A stretch of 64,000 nt of DNA. It comes from Mantis religiosa. Taxonomy: Eukaryota; Arthropoda; Insecta; Mantodea; Mantidae. Below, piece after piece: positions 31,985 to 44,640 of this stretch; positions within the stretch are counted from its first letter, which is position 1, and every line of letters begins with the position of its first letter. A program made the position numbers and the translations under genes. The notes under the pieces are model-generated. The model was not told the DNA's origin. It made no database searches and saw only the letters and a program-made list of their open reading frames with translations. The stretch covers positions 62,113,500 through 62,177,499 of the forward strand of contig CM060947.1 of NCBI GenBank assembly GCA_030765055.1. Direction: 5' to 3'.

Positions 31985-32400
31985 AAATGACCTTGTTGTC
32001 GACGGACCCTAAAACACCACACACTCACTCACACTGTTTCAAGGACCCCACGTCCCCATCGTCAGCTGATGGTCAACTAGTTCTTCAGGTGACCGCCTCC
32101 CTCTCCTGGCGCTGTTCAGTGAGTTGAATGACGTCATCTACTATCGGTATTTCAAAGTTCATGGCTCTCTTTTTATTCTTCAAAATGTGTATATTTTCCC
32201 AAACTGTTAATTCCCAATACTTTTTTGCTGGTACCAAAAGTTTTATGTCTTTGGAAATATTATGATTTTTTGACCAGAAATGATAGGCTATGGCTGATTT
32301 ATCGGTCTGTTTGTATTTTATGCATCTCATGTGTTCTTTCATCCTTGTTTCTAGGTTTCTTTTTGTTGCTGAAGCTCCACTCTTTATAAATACTTCTATT
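31985..32400 (-). pseudogene. Penelope-like element 3' end (GIY-YIG C-terminus)
   Basis: MKEHMRCIKYKQTDKSAIAY followed by HFWSKNHNISKDIKLLVPAK and WENIHILKNKKRAMNFEIP parallels the C-terminus of the PLE at 1225-2352 (EHFRNIKYKQLEKSAVAMHF). The GIY-YIG motif itself is missing on the right. Downstream of the stop, the - strand reads CTGACGA (32065-32059), a GGAC/GTCC stem and GAAAC, a weaker hammerhead-like core. Confidence 0.7.
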
Positions 32401-32529
32401 TATAGTTTTAATTACAAGTATGATTACATATGACTGAATTATCTATCAAAATCTGGTATTGATTATCAGAAAGCTTCCTGTGAAATCTAGGTGGTTATAC
32501 TCTTGCCAAAATAAGCACTTGGTGTGCAG

Positions 32530-35198
32530 AAAGGGAAGAGAACTATAAATCATGAAACGCGACTTTTCAAGAGATTGCTTGGACATGTACCTTCTGAAGA
32601 CATCTGCATGTTTTTGGATCAGTTGCCTATATCTTGGACAAAAACCCAAGAAGAGGAAAACTGGAACCAAAAGCAAAACCTGGAATTTTTGTTGGCTATT
32701 CAGAAATCTCAAAAGCATACATAATCTGGATGCCTGATCAAAGTAAAGTAGTTGTGACAAGAGATGTAAAAGTCCTCAACAAAATGTATCTTCAAGAATC
32801 TTCAAATCTACACAATGATGCTGTTGAAAAGGATCTTGACTATATAATAGAACTGAAACATCAAACTGTTGAAAAAGAAACACAAGAAGAAAGTGATGTC
32901 AAGCAAGAGACACCAGTACAAGATGACTCCCAGTTAGGAATAAATGAAGTCCCCCAACACTGAGACCACAACGGATCAAGAAGATTCCAACCAGATTTAA
33001 TGATTTTGTCTTGTCCATTAAATCAACGTGTGATGAACCAGAAATTCAGACACTTAAGGATAGTGCTACAAGTGACTGCAATGATTTGTGTTTTTGAAGA
33101 AGAATCTTCATCTGATGAATCACCTGATGTCTGGGACAATGCAATAAAGGAAGAAATAAAAGCTCATTTGGAAAATGATACATGGATTCTTATTAAAAGA
33201 GAAAAGGACATGAACATAGTAGGATCCAGATTAATATGAAAACCTAAATATGACGCTGAAGGAAATCTAGAACGTCGAAAAGCTAGATTGGTTGCCAAAG
33301 GATTTACACAATGTACAGGAGTAGCTTATGAAAAAATCTTTGCACCAGTTGCTAAGCTAAGTTCTATAAGATTTATTCTTGGTATAGCAGTGGAAGAAGA
33401 AATTGAGATAAATCAGCTAGTTGTATCAACTGCTTTCCTGAATGGAGAACTAGAAGAAAAAATATACATGCAAGTTCCAGATTCACTTGAAAGATATCTA
33501 TGTGACAACATCATTGTTGAAGAGGCTGACAACCCTCAGTCAACAATATATGTGAAAGCAAGAAAATTGTTGGAAGACTTGAGCTGTAAAAGTGAAAAAG
33601 TCTGTCTTCTGAAACGAGCACTTTATGCCTTAAAACAAATAGAAAGACAATGGTTTGTCAAACTAGACTCTAAATTGAAAAGTTTAGGTTTCAAACCTTC
33701 TCATGCAGACCCTTGTGTATATACATTTGGAACAGGGGGAGAAAAAGTTCTACTAGCTGTATATGTTGACATCCTGATTGCCTCGTCAAACAAATTGACT
33801 GTGAGCAACCTCAAGAAGGATCTGATGGAAACATTTCAGATTAGAGACCTTGGGCATTTAAAACACTGTCTTGGTATTGAATTCAAGAGAATATATGGTC
33901 AAATTAAAACCTGTCAATCCTGGTACATAGAAAATCTTCTCAAGCGTTACAACTTAACAGACTGTAAACCTGCAAATACACTGATGGAAGTTGGTCTAAA
34001 ACTAACCAAAAATGAAAGACTAGAAGAAAATCTTCCCTACCAGAACCTTATTGGAAGTCTTATGTACTAATCTGTAGCAACAAGACTAGATATCACTCAT
34101 GCTGTAAGTTATCTTAGTTCAATCAATGTTATGGTAAACAACATTGGACAGCTGCCAAGAGGGTTCTACGATACTTCAGAGGAACCAAGGAGCTTGGTTT
34201 ATGTTTCACTAGAACTGGCAAGCCCATAATTGGTTATGCTGATGCAGACTGGGGATCCTGCCCTGTGGACTACAAGCCATACACTGGCTACTGTTTCAAA
34301 TTTGCTGGTTCAGTCATCAGTTGGGAATCTAGAAAGCAAAGAACAACAGCTCTCTCAACTGCGGAAGCAGAATATATGTCTATGACTGATGCTGCAAAAG
34401 AGGCACTTCATTTGAAACAACTTGCAAATGATTTTGAACTAAAATACAGTCATATACTAATCCTAAATGAGTGGATACCTGCACATTGTGGAATTGCTGG
34501 AAATGAATCAGCTGATTTTCTTGCCAAAAAAGGTGCAAATTTAATTCAGAACAAAAGTAAAAACTTAGCATTTACATCCATAAAAAGATTAATCAAAGGC
34601 AAATATAAAAACAAACAAAACCAATCAATATCACAAAGCCAAAGATAAAAAGATGGAACATTTTAATTAAAAATCCAGAAATTATTCCAGACATCCCATG
34701 TAAAGCTGCCGTAGCAAATTTCAGATTACTTACGGAACATGATTATTTGGCCAAACACTTACACAGAATAGGAATTTATACAAATCCAAATCTATGCAAC
34801 AAAGAAGAGAAAATCTGAAGAACATCTTTTAACCTGTGAAGCCCTGCCTGCTGGACCCACTTCACAGAAATATTGGAGAGCAAGAGAGCTAATGGCTTCA
34901 TTGCCAAAGCCTAGCATTTAAAAACAACAACTAATCCTAAATGATAATCAGGCTGCCAAGAATCTAGCAGAAAATCCAATAATTGGTTCTCGTTCAAAAC
35001 ACAAAAGCATCAGGGAACACTTCATAAGGGAAACCATGATGCTAGGAGACATCAAGATTACCTACTGCAGAACAGAAGAGATGGATGCAGACATTCTCAC
35101 CAAAGCCATGCCTGCATCAAAGTTTGTTATGTGTAGAAACCGTTTGGGACTTATATAAAATATGTTATAGTTTCTTCGTCCTTGTTCGTGAGGGGGAG
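32530..35198 (+). pseudogene. Ty1/copia-type retrotransposon, integrase end to RNase H
   Basis: Segments in order: GIFVGYSEISKAYIIWMPDQ (end of integrase, about 32680-32740), RRKARLVAKGFTQC (RT start, about 33274), FAPVAKLSSIRFILGIAV, STAFLNGELEEKIYMQVPD, CLLKRALYALKQ, ADPCVYTFG, AVYVDILIAS, then GSLMY and, after a frameshift, YADADWGSC and ALSTAEAEYMSMTDAAKEA (RNase H). Two catalytic aspartates of RT look replaced: the position before TAFLNG (usually D-V-K/S) reads VVS, and YVDD reads YVDI. Stops at about 32961, 33237 and 34069. The 5' LTR, gag and protease are missing. A later insertion (34471-34929) splits RNase H. The element end ADILTKAMPASKFVMCRN lies at about 35090. Confidence 0.85.
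34471..34929 (+). pseudogene. Non-LTR retroelement end inserted in copia RNase H
   Basis: ACTAATCCTAAATGA at 34456-34470 and 34930-34944 flanks it. It starts in the last RNase H motif, WIPAHCGIAGNESADFLAKK, and later reads RLLTEHDYLAKHLHRIGIY and a broken cysteine motif, the standard end of I-type non-LTR proteins. A short A-rich end (TTTAAAAACAACA) is the tail. By chance it enters in frame with the copia RNase H. Confidence 0.85.
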
Positions 35199-35407
35199 TG
35201 TTGACAAGTAAAGACATACACTCTCAAGGACTCAGTTTTGTTGATGTTGTGTAACCTGTTTTATGGTGAACAATTGACAGGCTTTTGTTTTTATTATCAT
35301 GTTGCCTGCTTAAAATGGTTGGCTTCAACTCACCATAATTTATTGTATCCTTTATACGTGTGATTATATACAATGTGTCTTATTACTAAATAAATATAAC
35401 AATAACA
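35199..35407 (+). mobile_element. 3' LTR of the copia-type element
   Basis: Begins TGTTGACAAG right after a purine tract (GAGGGGGAG, 35189-35197) and ends ...CAATAACA at 35407; TG...CA ends with 209 bp between. An AATAAA at about 35389 lies in the R/U5 region. No 5' LTR is found to the left. Confidence 0.7.
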
Positions 35408-36735
35408 GTCAAGCTTTCCTAAGAGAATGTCATGATTTATAGTATCAAATGCCTTGGATGAGTCCATGAATAAACATACTACATGTTCATTTCTGTCTTT
35501 GACACCTAGTATGACTTCTAAGTGCGAGAAAATAGATTAGTTGATTTTGGTTTCAGAACCTAAATTGTATATTTGAAATAATATTTTACTTTAATATTTT
35601 ACTTATCCAAGAAGCGTATTAATCTGCTTTATATGATCTTTTCTATAACCTTAGCAAAATGAGAGAATTGGAACATGGGCCGGATAATTTTCAATGTAGG
35701 TTCTCTTTCCCTGTTTCAAAATTGGCTTAATTTTTGCTATTTTAAGGGCTTCAGGAAAGCAGCCTGTTATGAAGGATAAATTACTAATATCCATAAGAAG
35801 TTTAACAAAATATTTTCCATATTGCGTTCACAATTGAATTGGGAATGTTGGCATAACCAGTACAGTTTTTGCTTTTTAGGAAGTTGTCTGGTGGATTTCC
35901 TTTTCAAATGTGAGATATGAGTAAGTAATCTTTATTTCCATTTCAATTACAAATTATTATACATTTACATACTTATTACTACACTGAGTTGCTGGTTACC
36001 CTTGGGCCCAATAGACTCATACTCTGAGGTTGTCGAGCTAATGGGTCCCTATTGGCAACTTGTCTAAAGTACTTCATCATCATTTTCGTCATATTTAATT
36101 ATCTTCCTCAGCCATTTGGCTCTTACTTTGCCCAAAAGGTTCCTAATTTCAATTAAATTTTTCCTAGTTTTTACACTCATAGAATATAATCTATTACACT
36201 TTGACCATTTCTATTCATAAAAGTAAACTCCCATAGACTGCCATTTCCTTTCACCCCATTGTACATCATCAAATCATTCTCCTCACAAAACTCTATTAGT
36301 TTCTTACCTTCATTGTTAATACATTTATCTTTGATCCTTTTCTCCCCCTCTTAACCTATTTAATTCCCCTTCAAAATCTATTAACTGCAATTGATTTTCC
36401 CCCACTCTTGCATTGAAATCACCCATTATAACAAATCCTTTATGTATGCCTCTGTTTAATATTTCTTCCATGTTTTGTCTCATCTTAACAAATAACTGTG
36501 GGTAATAGAATTCTGAGGTGAGATATGAGTAAATATAGGCATGCTTGTTAGTTACCTGAGGAAGAATATTAACAGCTGACTAGGGAATTATTGTCTAAGT
36601 TTGCTATAGTTGTAAAATAATTGTTGAAGCAGACTCATAGTTTTTTAGGATTCTCTATAATCTCATCATTATTTATTAGTTTTATTTTATGAGAACCTCT
36701 TTTTGTTACTTTGTTTACTCCATCCTAAATTGCCT
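35408..36735 (-). pseudogene. CR1-like retrotransposon, RT N-terminal half
   Basis: From the right on the - strand: NNDEIIENPKKLWVCFNNYF before the RT, then LPKKQKLYWLCQHSQF, FITGCFPEALKIAKIKPI, REPTLKIIRP and MDSSKAFDTINHDILLGKLD with the first catalytic aspartate (about 35470-35415). This is where the copia LTR cuts it; the thumb of a matching element lies at 30930-31720. A foreign fragment at 35923-36518 splits it. Multiple stops. Confidence 0.7.
35923..36518 (-). pseudogene. Non-LTR endonuclease fragment inserted in the CR1-like element
   Basis: GTGAGATATGAGTAA is repeated at 35908-35922 and about 36519-36533, so the fragment is a distinct insertion. On the - strand it encodes KGFVIMGDFNARVGENQLQL and GNGSLWEFTFMNRNGQSV, the GDFN motif and following strand of the endonuclease/exonuclease/phosphatase domain, then KNLIEIRNLLGKVRAKWL, and ends in AAATAAAGATT. 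An internally deleted retroelement copy is implied, because the endonuclease lies close to the 3' end. Confidence 0.65.
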
Positions 36736-38859
<2,124 letters not shown>

Positions 38860-39112
38860 ATATAAAATAATGAAATGTATAGTGTTTAATGCCTGCTTTT
38901 ACTACATTCGGCGTCACAGGCAGTGACACTGATGATACATGAGATGAAGATGGAGCATTGTGGAATGAGATGGCAGGGGAAACCAGAGATCACAGAGAAA
39001 GCTCGGCCCAGCACCATGTTGTCCACAAATCTTACTTGTGGTTGCCTGGAATCAAACCCAGGCCGCCTTGGCGAAAGTCGAGCGGTCTAACCACTCAACC
39101 ACAGTGCAGCCT
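38860..39112 (-). mobile_element. tRNA-derived SINE, family D
   Basis: On the - strand GTGGTTGAGTGGTTAGACCG (A box) and GGTTTGATTCCAGGC (B box) form a tRNA-like head, followed by a body with ATCATCAGTGTCACTGCC and AAAAGCAGGCATTAAACAC. The second copy is at 53631-54103. Confidence 0.8.
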
Positions 39113-39519
39113 TTTAAAATGATGGGGGAAGGGGGAGAGAGAGAAAATTTGTGATTATAAACTTTTGTGATACCCATTGTTGGGACATTGGGCTCAAAAT
39201 TAAATTATCTTTAGTAATTATTAAAATAAATATAATGTTTTAATTTAAAAATTATGTAAGTTTTATCTTATATAAGTGATACACAGTGCTATCATTTAAC
39301 AAGGTAACATGACATCATTTCATCACTCAGCTTTCCCACCTCTCTACCCATTTGCAGCATGGGGAACTAGTTCTACAGGACATCTCAGTTTTTCTGAGTA
39401 ATGTATCAGAGTGTGTGTGCGTGTGTGTGTGAAGTAACAGATTGGAAGATGAATTATGTATTGAACAGAAAGTTTATTTGATAGAATGTTATCCAGTAAA
39501 ACAAGGCAACTACACAAGA
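39113..39519. other. Non-coding interval
   Basis: Contains a short GT microsatellite near 39412-39431; no gene seen. Confidence 0.5.
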
Positions 39520-39714
39520 TATTAATATAATTTTGAGTCAAACTAATACTCAATGCTCCACTTATTGCTAGTATTTACCTAGAACGCGTTTCGTTAGGAT
39601 CTTCCTAACATCATCAGCTGTTGATGTTAGGAAGATCCTAACAAAAAAAACGTTTTAGGTAAATACCAGCAATAAGTGGAGCATTGAGTATTAGTTCGAC
39701 TCAAAATTATATTA
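39520..39714. mobile_element. Large foldback element
   Basis: Two nearly complementary arms of about 90 bp (TATTAATATAATTTTGAGTC... and its complement) meet at ACATCATCAGCTGTTGATGT. A few mismatches separate the arms. No coding capacity; MITE or foldback class. Confidence 0.7.
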
Positions 39715-40835
39715 ATTTTGTGCTTCATTGTATCATAGTTCTTATACAATGGAATATACAAAATATGTTCAGAGATTCTCATAAATTCCAGAAATTGTTA
39801 TAGAATGTTTTATTTCAAAGTTGATGAAAAAGTAGAATATAACAGATGAAATTTATGAAATACACAGAAATTGGAAAACACATGTTTTACCTTAAGATAA
39901 ACTTAGGTGTAATTTGAGCGTACAAAATCACTTAGACTAGTTAAGAGCTCTGCCCTACTGCAATCAATTATCAAAGATTTTCATAAAATGAAATCACTGT
40001 ACAAGAAAGGCAGCAAGCTCCTAATGTGAATAAATAGCCTTAAAAATTAAATTACAGAGGAATATATAGTATTGTAAATAAGCTAATTGAGCATAAAAGT
40101 TGGAACTAGTATCAAGAGTATCATTGTTTAAAGAAAACATTTTATTTTTTATTTATATGCATGGCCATATCTTCTAGAATAATCAGGGATGTAAAAAAAG
40201 AAAGAAATAGAATGGGAAACAACTACATCGTCTCACAAATAATTAAAAGAAAAAGCTTTGATGTAAAGCAGTACGTAACTTTGCCTCTTGCCCTTCTACA
40301 AAATGTTCTTATGAAAATTTATTCTTCTTTATATCTCTTATTAATCTAGGTAACTTTCAGTTCACATTTACACTTTCATTGTAGCATACAGCAGTAAATT
40401 GCTAGTCAGATTTTTGGAAAGTCTATCACTAAGTGATGGCTTGAGATTTTGTGCACTTTGCTTAGCCATGAGGGGGGAAAAAAATAAAGAAAAAACCGAA
40501 TAACAACTTTCCAGTTGAGAAATGTCAGTATTTGATTATATCTCTTATCGTTCACCTATTATACAGACGTCACTTTTGTACAAAAGAGGCTGTTACCAAA
40601 AAATTCAATATGCACATGTCATTTAATATGAAAATATCTTAAACTTTGGGTTGTAATAAAAATTTGAACAATTTTTTAGGAAATCAAAATTTTCAAAACA
40701 ATTTTCCACACAAAGAGTAGTTTGGAGAGAGGGACTTTTTTTAAAAATCTTTTTATCAGTTTTATACTCTTGACTTTTTGTTTTCAAGTTATGCTGTTCA
40801 CAAGTGCATGTAAATATGTGAATCATCCACTCTGT
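39715..40835. other. Non-coding interval
   Basis: AT-rich, only short chance frames. Confidence 0.5.
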
Positions 40836-41045
40836 GGTGTGGGGGCAACATGTATACCTCATATTCAAGAGATCCTGAGTTCAAATTCTGGTCATACTGA
40901 GTTACCTAGATAAAATTTTTTCCAGGGTTTTCCTTGTCCGGAAAGATGAATGTTAGGTAACTCTAAGCTCTATGGATGCCATGCTCATTTGAGCTTCATT
41001 TCACACATTTCATACATCATCCAATATCACCTTCTTTGGAGGCAT
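40836..41045 (+). mobile_element. tRNA-derived SINE, family A
   Basis: GAGTTCAAATTCTGG (B box) near 40878, then AGTTACCTAGATAAAA, CAGGGTTTTCCTTG, GATGAATGTTAGGTAACTC and TTTCACACATTTCATACATC, matching the reference copy at 30655 with moderate divergence. Confidence 0.75.
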
Positions 41046-41313
41046 ACATGGCCCTTTTACTAAAATAGCATTTTTTTTAAATTTCTTTATTTTATTACTA
41101 TTATTATTCAGGAAGCCTCGAAGTATGCATTTCTAATGAAATCTTCATATCTCAATTTTTAATTGGAATACAATAGTCACACTAATTCAATAGGTAAGCA
41201 GTAAAGGAAGTAAAGCAATACAAAGAGGAACTAAAAGTTTGGATAAGTGTAAGAGTGGGGCTGAAAGAGGAACTGTTCTTGGTCACCCGCACCTCCCCTT
41301 ACCAGAACCACTA

Positions 41314-42569
41314 TGAGGGTGAGTCAAATGAAAACCTTAAATATTTATTTAAATATTTATTGTGCAGAAGTGGTACAAAGCTGTATCACTTTTCAACATA
41401 ATCTCCCCACACTCAATGTAAGTCCTCCAGTGCTCGGTAGTCTGTGCAACCACTCATGCACCGCGTGGCATACCTCTTCATCGGAACGGAACTTCTTTCC
41501 TCCCATTGCATCTTTGACTGGTCCAAACATATGGAAATAACTTGGGGCAAGGTCTGGTGAGTATGGTGGATGAGGAAGACACTCAAAATGCAGGTCTGTG
41601 ATTGTTGCAACTGTTGTATGTGCAGTGTGGGGCCTTGCATTGTCATGTTGCAAAAGGACACCTGCTGACCAATCCATGTCGCTTTGATTTGATTGCAGGC
41701 CGCAGATGATTTTTTAGGAGGTCTGTGTATGATACACTGGTGACAGTGATCCCTCTAGGCATGTAATGCTCCAAAATGACGCCTTTTTCGTCCCAAAAGA
41801 GAGTCAGTATAACCTTCCCTGCTGATGGTTCTGTTCAAAACTTCTTTGGTTTTGGTGATGAGGGATGGCACCATTCCTTGCTCACTCTCTTTGTTTCCGG
41901 TTGGTGGAAGTGAACCCAGGTTTCATCCCCAGTAAGATTCTTGCAAGGAAGCCATCACCTTCCCATTCAAAGTGCCGAAGAAGTTCTACACAAGCATCAA
42001 CACGTCATTCTCTCATTTCAGGAGTCAGCTGCTGTGGCACCCATCTTGCAGACACTTTGTGAAACTGGAGCATATCACACACAGTGTAGTGTGCTGACCC
42101 ATGACTAACCTGCAAATATGTTGCAATGTCATTCAGTGTCACTCGGCAGTTTTCCTTCACTATGGCTTCAACTGTTGCAATGTTCTGTGTAGTCACAACT
42201 TGTTGTACCTGGACGTGGAGCATCTTCCATTGAAGTCACACCATTTGCAAACTTCCTACTCCATTTGAAGGCTTGCTGCTGTGACAAACATGCATCACCG
42301 TACTGAACCTTCATTCATCGATGAATTTCAATAGGTTTCACACCACTACGCAAAACCAAATTACAGAACACTGTTCTTCCTTGATGCAAGTCGCAAGTGG
42401 GGTGGCTATCTTTATACTGATTCTGCGACGGTATGTGTGTATTTGCACTATGCTGCCACCTACAGGCCATTCTGCATGCTGTTTGTAGCACGCTTACAAC
42501 TTACAGGATAATGGCACAAAATTTCGATTTGTTATTACAAATTTAAGGCTTTCATTTGACTCACCCTCA
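41314..42569 (-). mobile_element. Complete-length mariner element with decayed transposase
   Basis: TA at 41312-41313 and 42570-42571, terminal inverted repeats TGAGGGTGAGTCAAATGAAA at both ends (one mismatch seen further in). The - strand transposase reads VKENCRVTLNDIATYLQVSH (HTH), KVSARWVPQQLTPEMRE, LLQHDNARPHTAHTTV with the second catalytic aspartate, and HPPYSPDLAPSYFHMFGPVK with the third-residue region. Stops and shifts at about 42005 and 41680. At 1256 bp it has the normal mariner length. Confidence 0.9.
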
Positions 42570-42571
42570 TA

Positions 42572-42959
42572 TGTACCTCTAATTCCCTTTTGTATTGCTG
42601 GAAACTTGATTTTGTGTATACCTAAAATTTTATTGCATTAAAATATGATATTTTTAATAGCCAGATACGGCTAATTAGAGTAATTATAAATCAGCCACTT
42701 TGTGTTGTGTCCAAAAAAAAAAAAAGCAACAGGACATGACCAGGGCCTCTTTGATCATTTGAAGTCTATTTTTAGTAACTTAAGTCTATAGAGATGGTGA
42801 CTGGAATGTGTAATGAATAGGCAAATAAGCTCTGGTTCCAAGGAATTGAGAAGCAAGTGGCAATTCATTTGATCAATAAGGAAAAGTTTAATAAAATTCT
42901 TAGCCAAATAACTTTTCAAACTGAGTTTTCACTTATAGGGTAATCAATGATAATTTATT
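42572..42959. other. Non-coding interval
   Basis: Includes a run of 13 A at about 42712-42724; nothing else. Confidence 0.5.
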
Positions 42960-43136
42960 GTTCTAACACACAAACCCTGTATAGGCAAACTTTGAAAGTT
43001 AGAAACAGTACTGAAAAATTCTATGCCAGGAGCAGAATTTGAACCATTCATCTTCTGCTCCTGGGATTTTCAGTACTGTTTCTGCCCTTTCAAATGAGTT
43101 TTGAACTCGTGCAATCTAGATTGGCAGATAAATGTG
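42960..43136 (-). mobile_element. SINE family C copy with hairpin core
   Basis: CAAACCCTGTATAGGCAAAC and GTTAGAAACAGTACTGAAAA match the body of the copy at 26095. It is rearranged: GAAACAGTACTGAAAA (43002) and CCAGGAGCAGA (43026) recur as reverse complements ending at 43082, making a hairpin. Confidence 0.55.
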
Positions 43137-43528
43137 CTTGACCCACATGCTACACCACATTACATTATGGGGGAAGTGACAATTTATCATTGCTAAATCC
43201 TGGGTAGAAAGAACGATGCAGTAGAGTGTTCTATTTTAATATTAATAAGTAGTGGATATTATGTGATTTTAAATGAAAGTATTCATTGTTAAGATAACTT
43301 GGAACCTCCAAAGCATGCAACCAGAGTTATTTACTGTGGTTTGATGATCTGCAAGTCATCTTCTTGACATTTGCAGTTTATATGATTAGTACATTGTTGG
43401 TAGTGAAGTCTTAAAAGGTTACATCACAAGCTTGATAGCAGTAATGTATAGCAGTGCTTCATTTCTTCTTAAAAATGGAATCTGTATAATGCACCCAAAT
43501 ATTTTCACTTTTTCTGCTATTTACATAT
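43137..43528. other. Non-coding interval
   Basis: Nothing recognised. Confidence 0.5.
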
Positions 43529-43987
43529 TGTGACTTTGTGGATTCGTAGAATTAAGTCTGGTTTGCAGAAATTCAAACTGCTCTTAATTTCTGTAGAAAC
43601 ACATTTTTGTACAACCCTGCCAGTAGCAGAATTACAAAACATACACAAAAACAACCTTCAAGGTCTTCTGCCACAAGACCACAAACAAAAGAGTTCACTT
43701 TCAAATCACAGCTGCACACACATGAATATCAAGTTCAGTTATGACTGTCCCCTGACAAAACTAGCCACGGCTTTTATACCTCCACTCATTGTTCTAGAAA
43801 TTAGTGGAATGTTCTGTAACAATCAAGACGGTATCAACAGAAAGAGAAACTTCCAGACATCTATCTGTCTCTTTCTCTGTTTCGGCAAGCTTTTATGTCC
43901 ACGTTGCACTATCTGTCATTTTTGTGCCCCAGCTGCGCCCATCGCAACAATGTCTTGCGGCAATATAGAAGTATTGCATCTCACTTA
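43529..43987 (-). mobile_element. Solo LTR, Ty3/gypsy-like family
   Basis: Homologous to the LTR at 16788-17678, without the SINE. Carries TATAAAAG on the - strand at 43778-43771. No coding sequence of the element lies on either side, so it is a solo LTR. The right end and any target duplication are not resolved. Confidence 0.6.
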
Positions 43988-44094
43988 AAAATTTGATATT
44001 TGAGAACAAGATTTCAATGGAAATGTTATGAGGTCTTATCATATATGAAGAAAGCAATTTTAGAAAAATTATAGAGTATGATATGTCTGCACAG

Positions 44095-44640
44095 TATAAC
44101 TCAAATAAGTTATTTGTTAAATTTAAGAGCGAGTCGATTAATGACACTAAACAACACTTACTTTTAAATTTCCTGGTTAAATTTCCTGTAGAAATAGAAA
44201 AAGATGAGCATTTACCATTTTTGGATTTAAAAATAATCAGAAATAAAAACAGACTAAACTTTGGCATTTACAGAAAACCAACACAGACAACTACATAAAA
44301 GCTAATGGCTACAACCCAAGATCCCACAAACAGGCAATCTTCAATAGTTTAACACACAGACTGATCAACATCCCTCTCACAACAGAAGAATGCTAAACAA
44401 AATACAAAAAAATAATTGAAATAGCACAAAAAATTGACTTCCCCAAATCATTATTAGACAAGAAAGTGAACTTAGCAAAAAAGAAGAACCTTCTAAAGGA
44501 AACCACAACCCTCTCAGCTACAGAAACTAAATTGACCTTCAAAAAATTCACATACCACTCATAGGCCTTTGATAAATTCAAAAAAAGTCTTCAAAAAATA
44601 GAACATTCACTAGCACCAGGTCCAGAATTTTCTATTAACT
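44095..44640 (+). pseudogene. Penelope-like element, RT C-terminal fragment
   Basis: VEIEKDEHLPFLDLKIIRNK and NFGIYRKPTQT, then in other frames ANGYNPRSHKQAIFNSLTHR and FPKSLLDKKVNLAKKK, are close to the PLE at 1225-2352 (DEYLPFLDLKIIRNKNRINF). The copy ends before the GIY-YIG domain. Its left edge contains the PLE tail sequence in reverse (44129-44165), next to the sense fragment. Confidence 0.8.

Noticed and set aside
40161..40349. 62-codon frame on the + strand
   Set aside because: No motif, AT-rich codon content, no splice or promoter context; chance frame.
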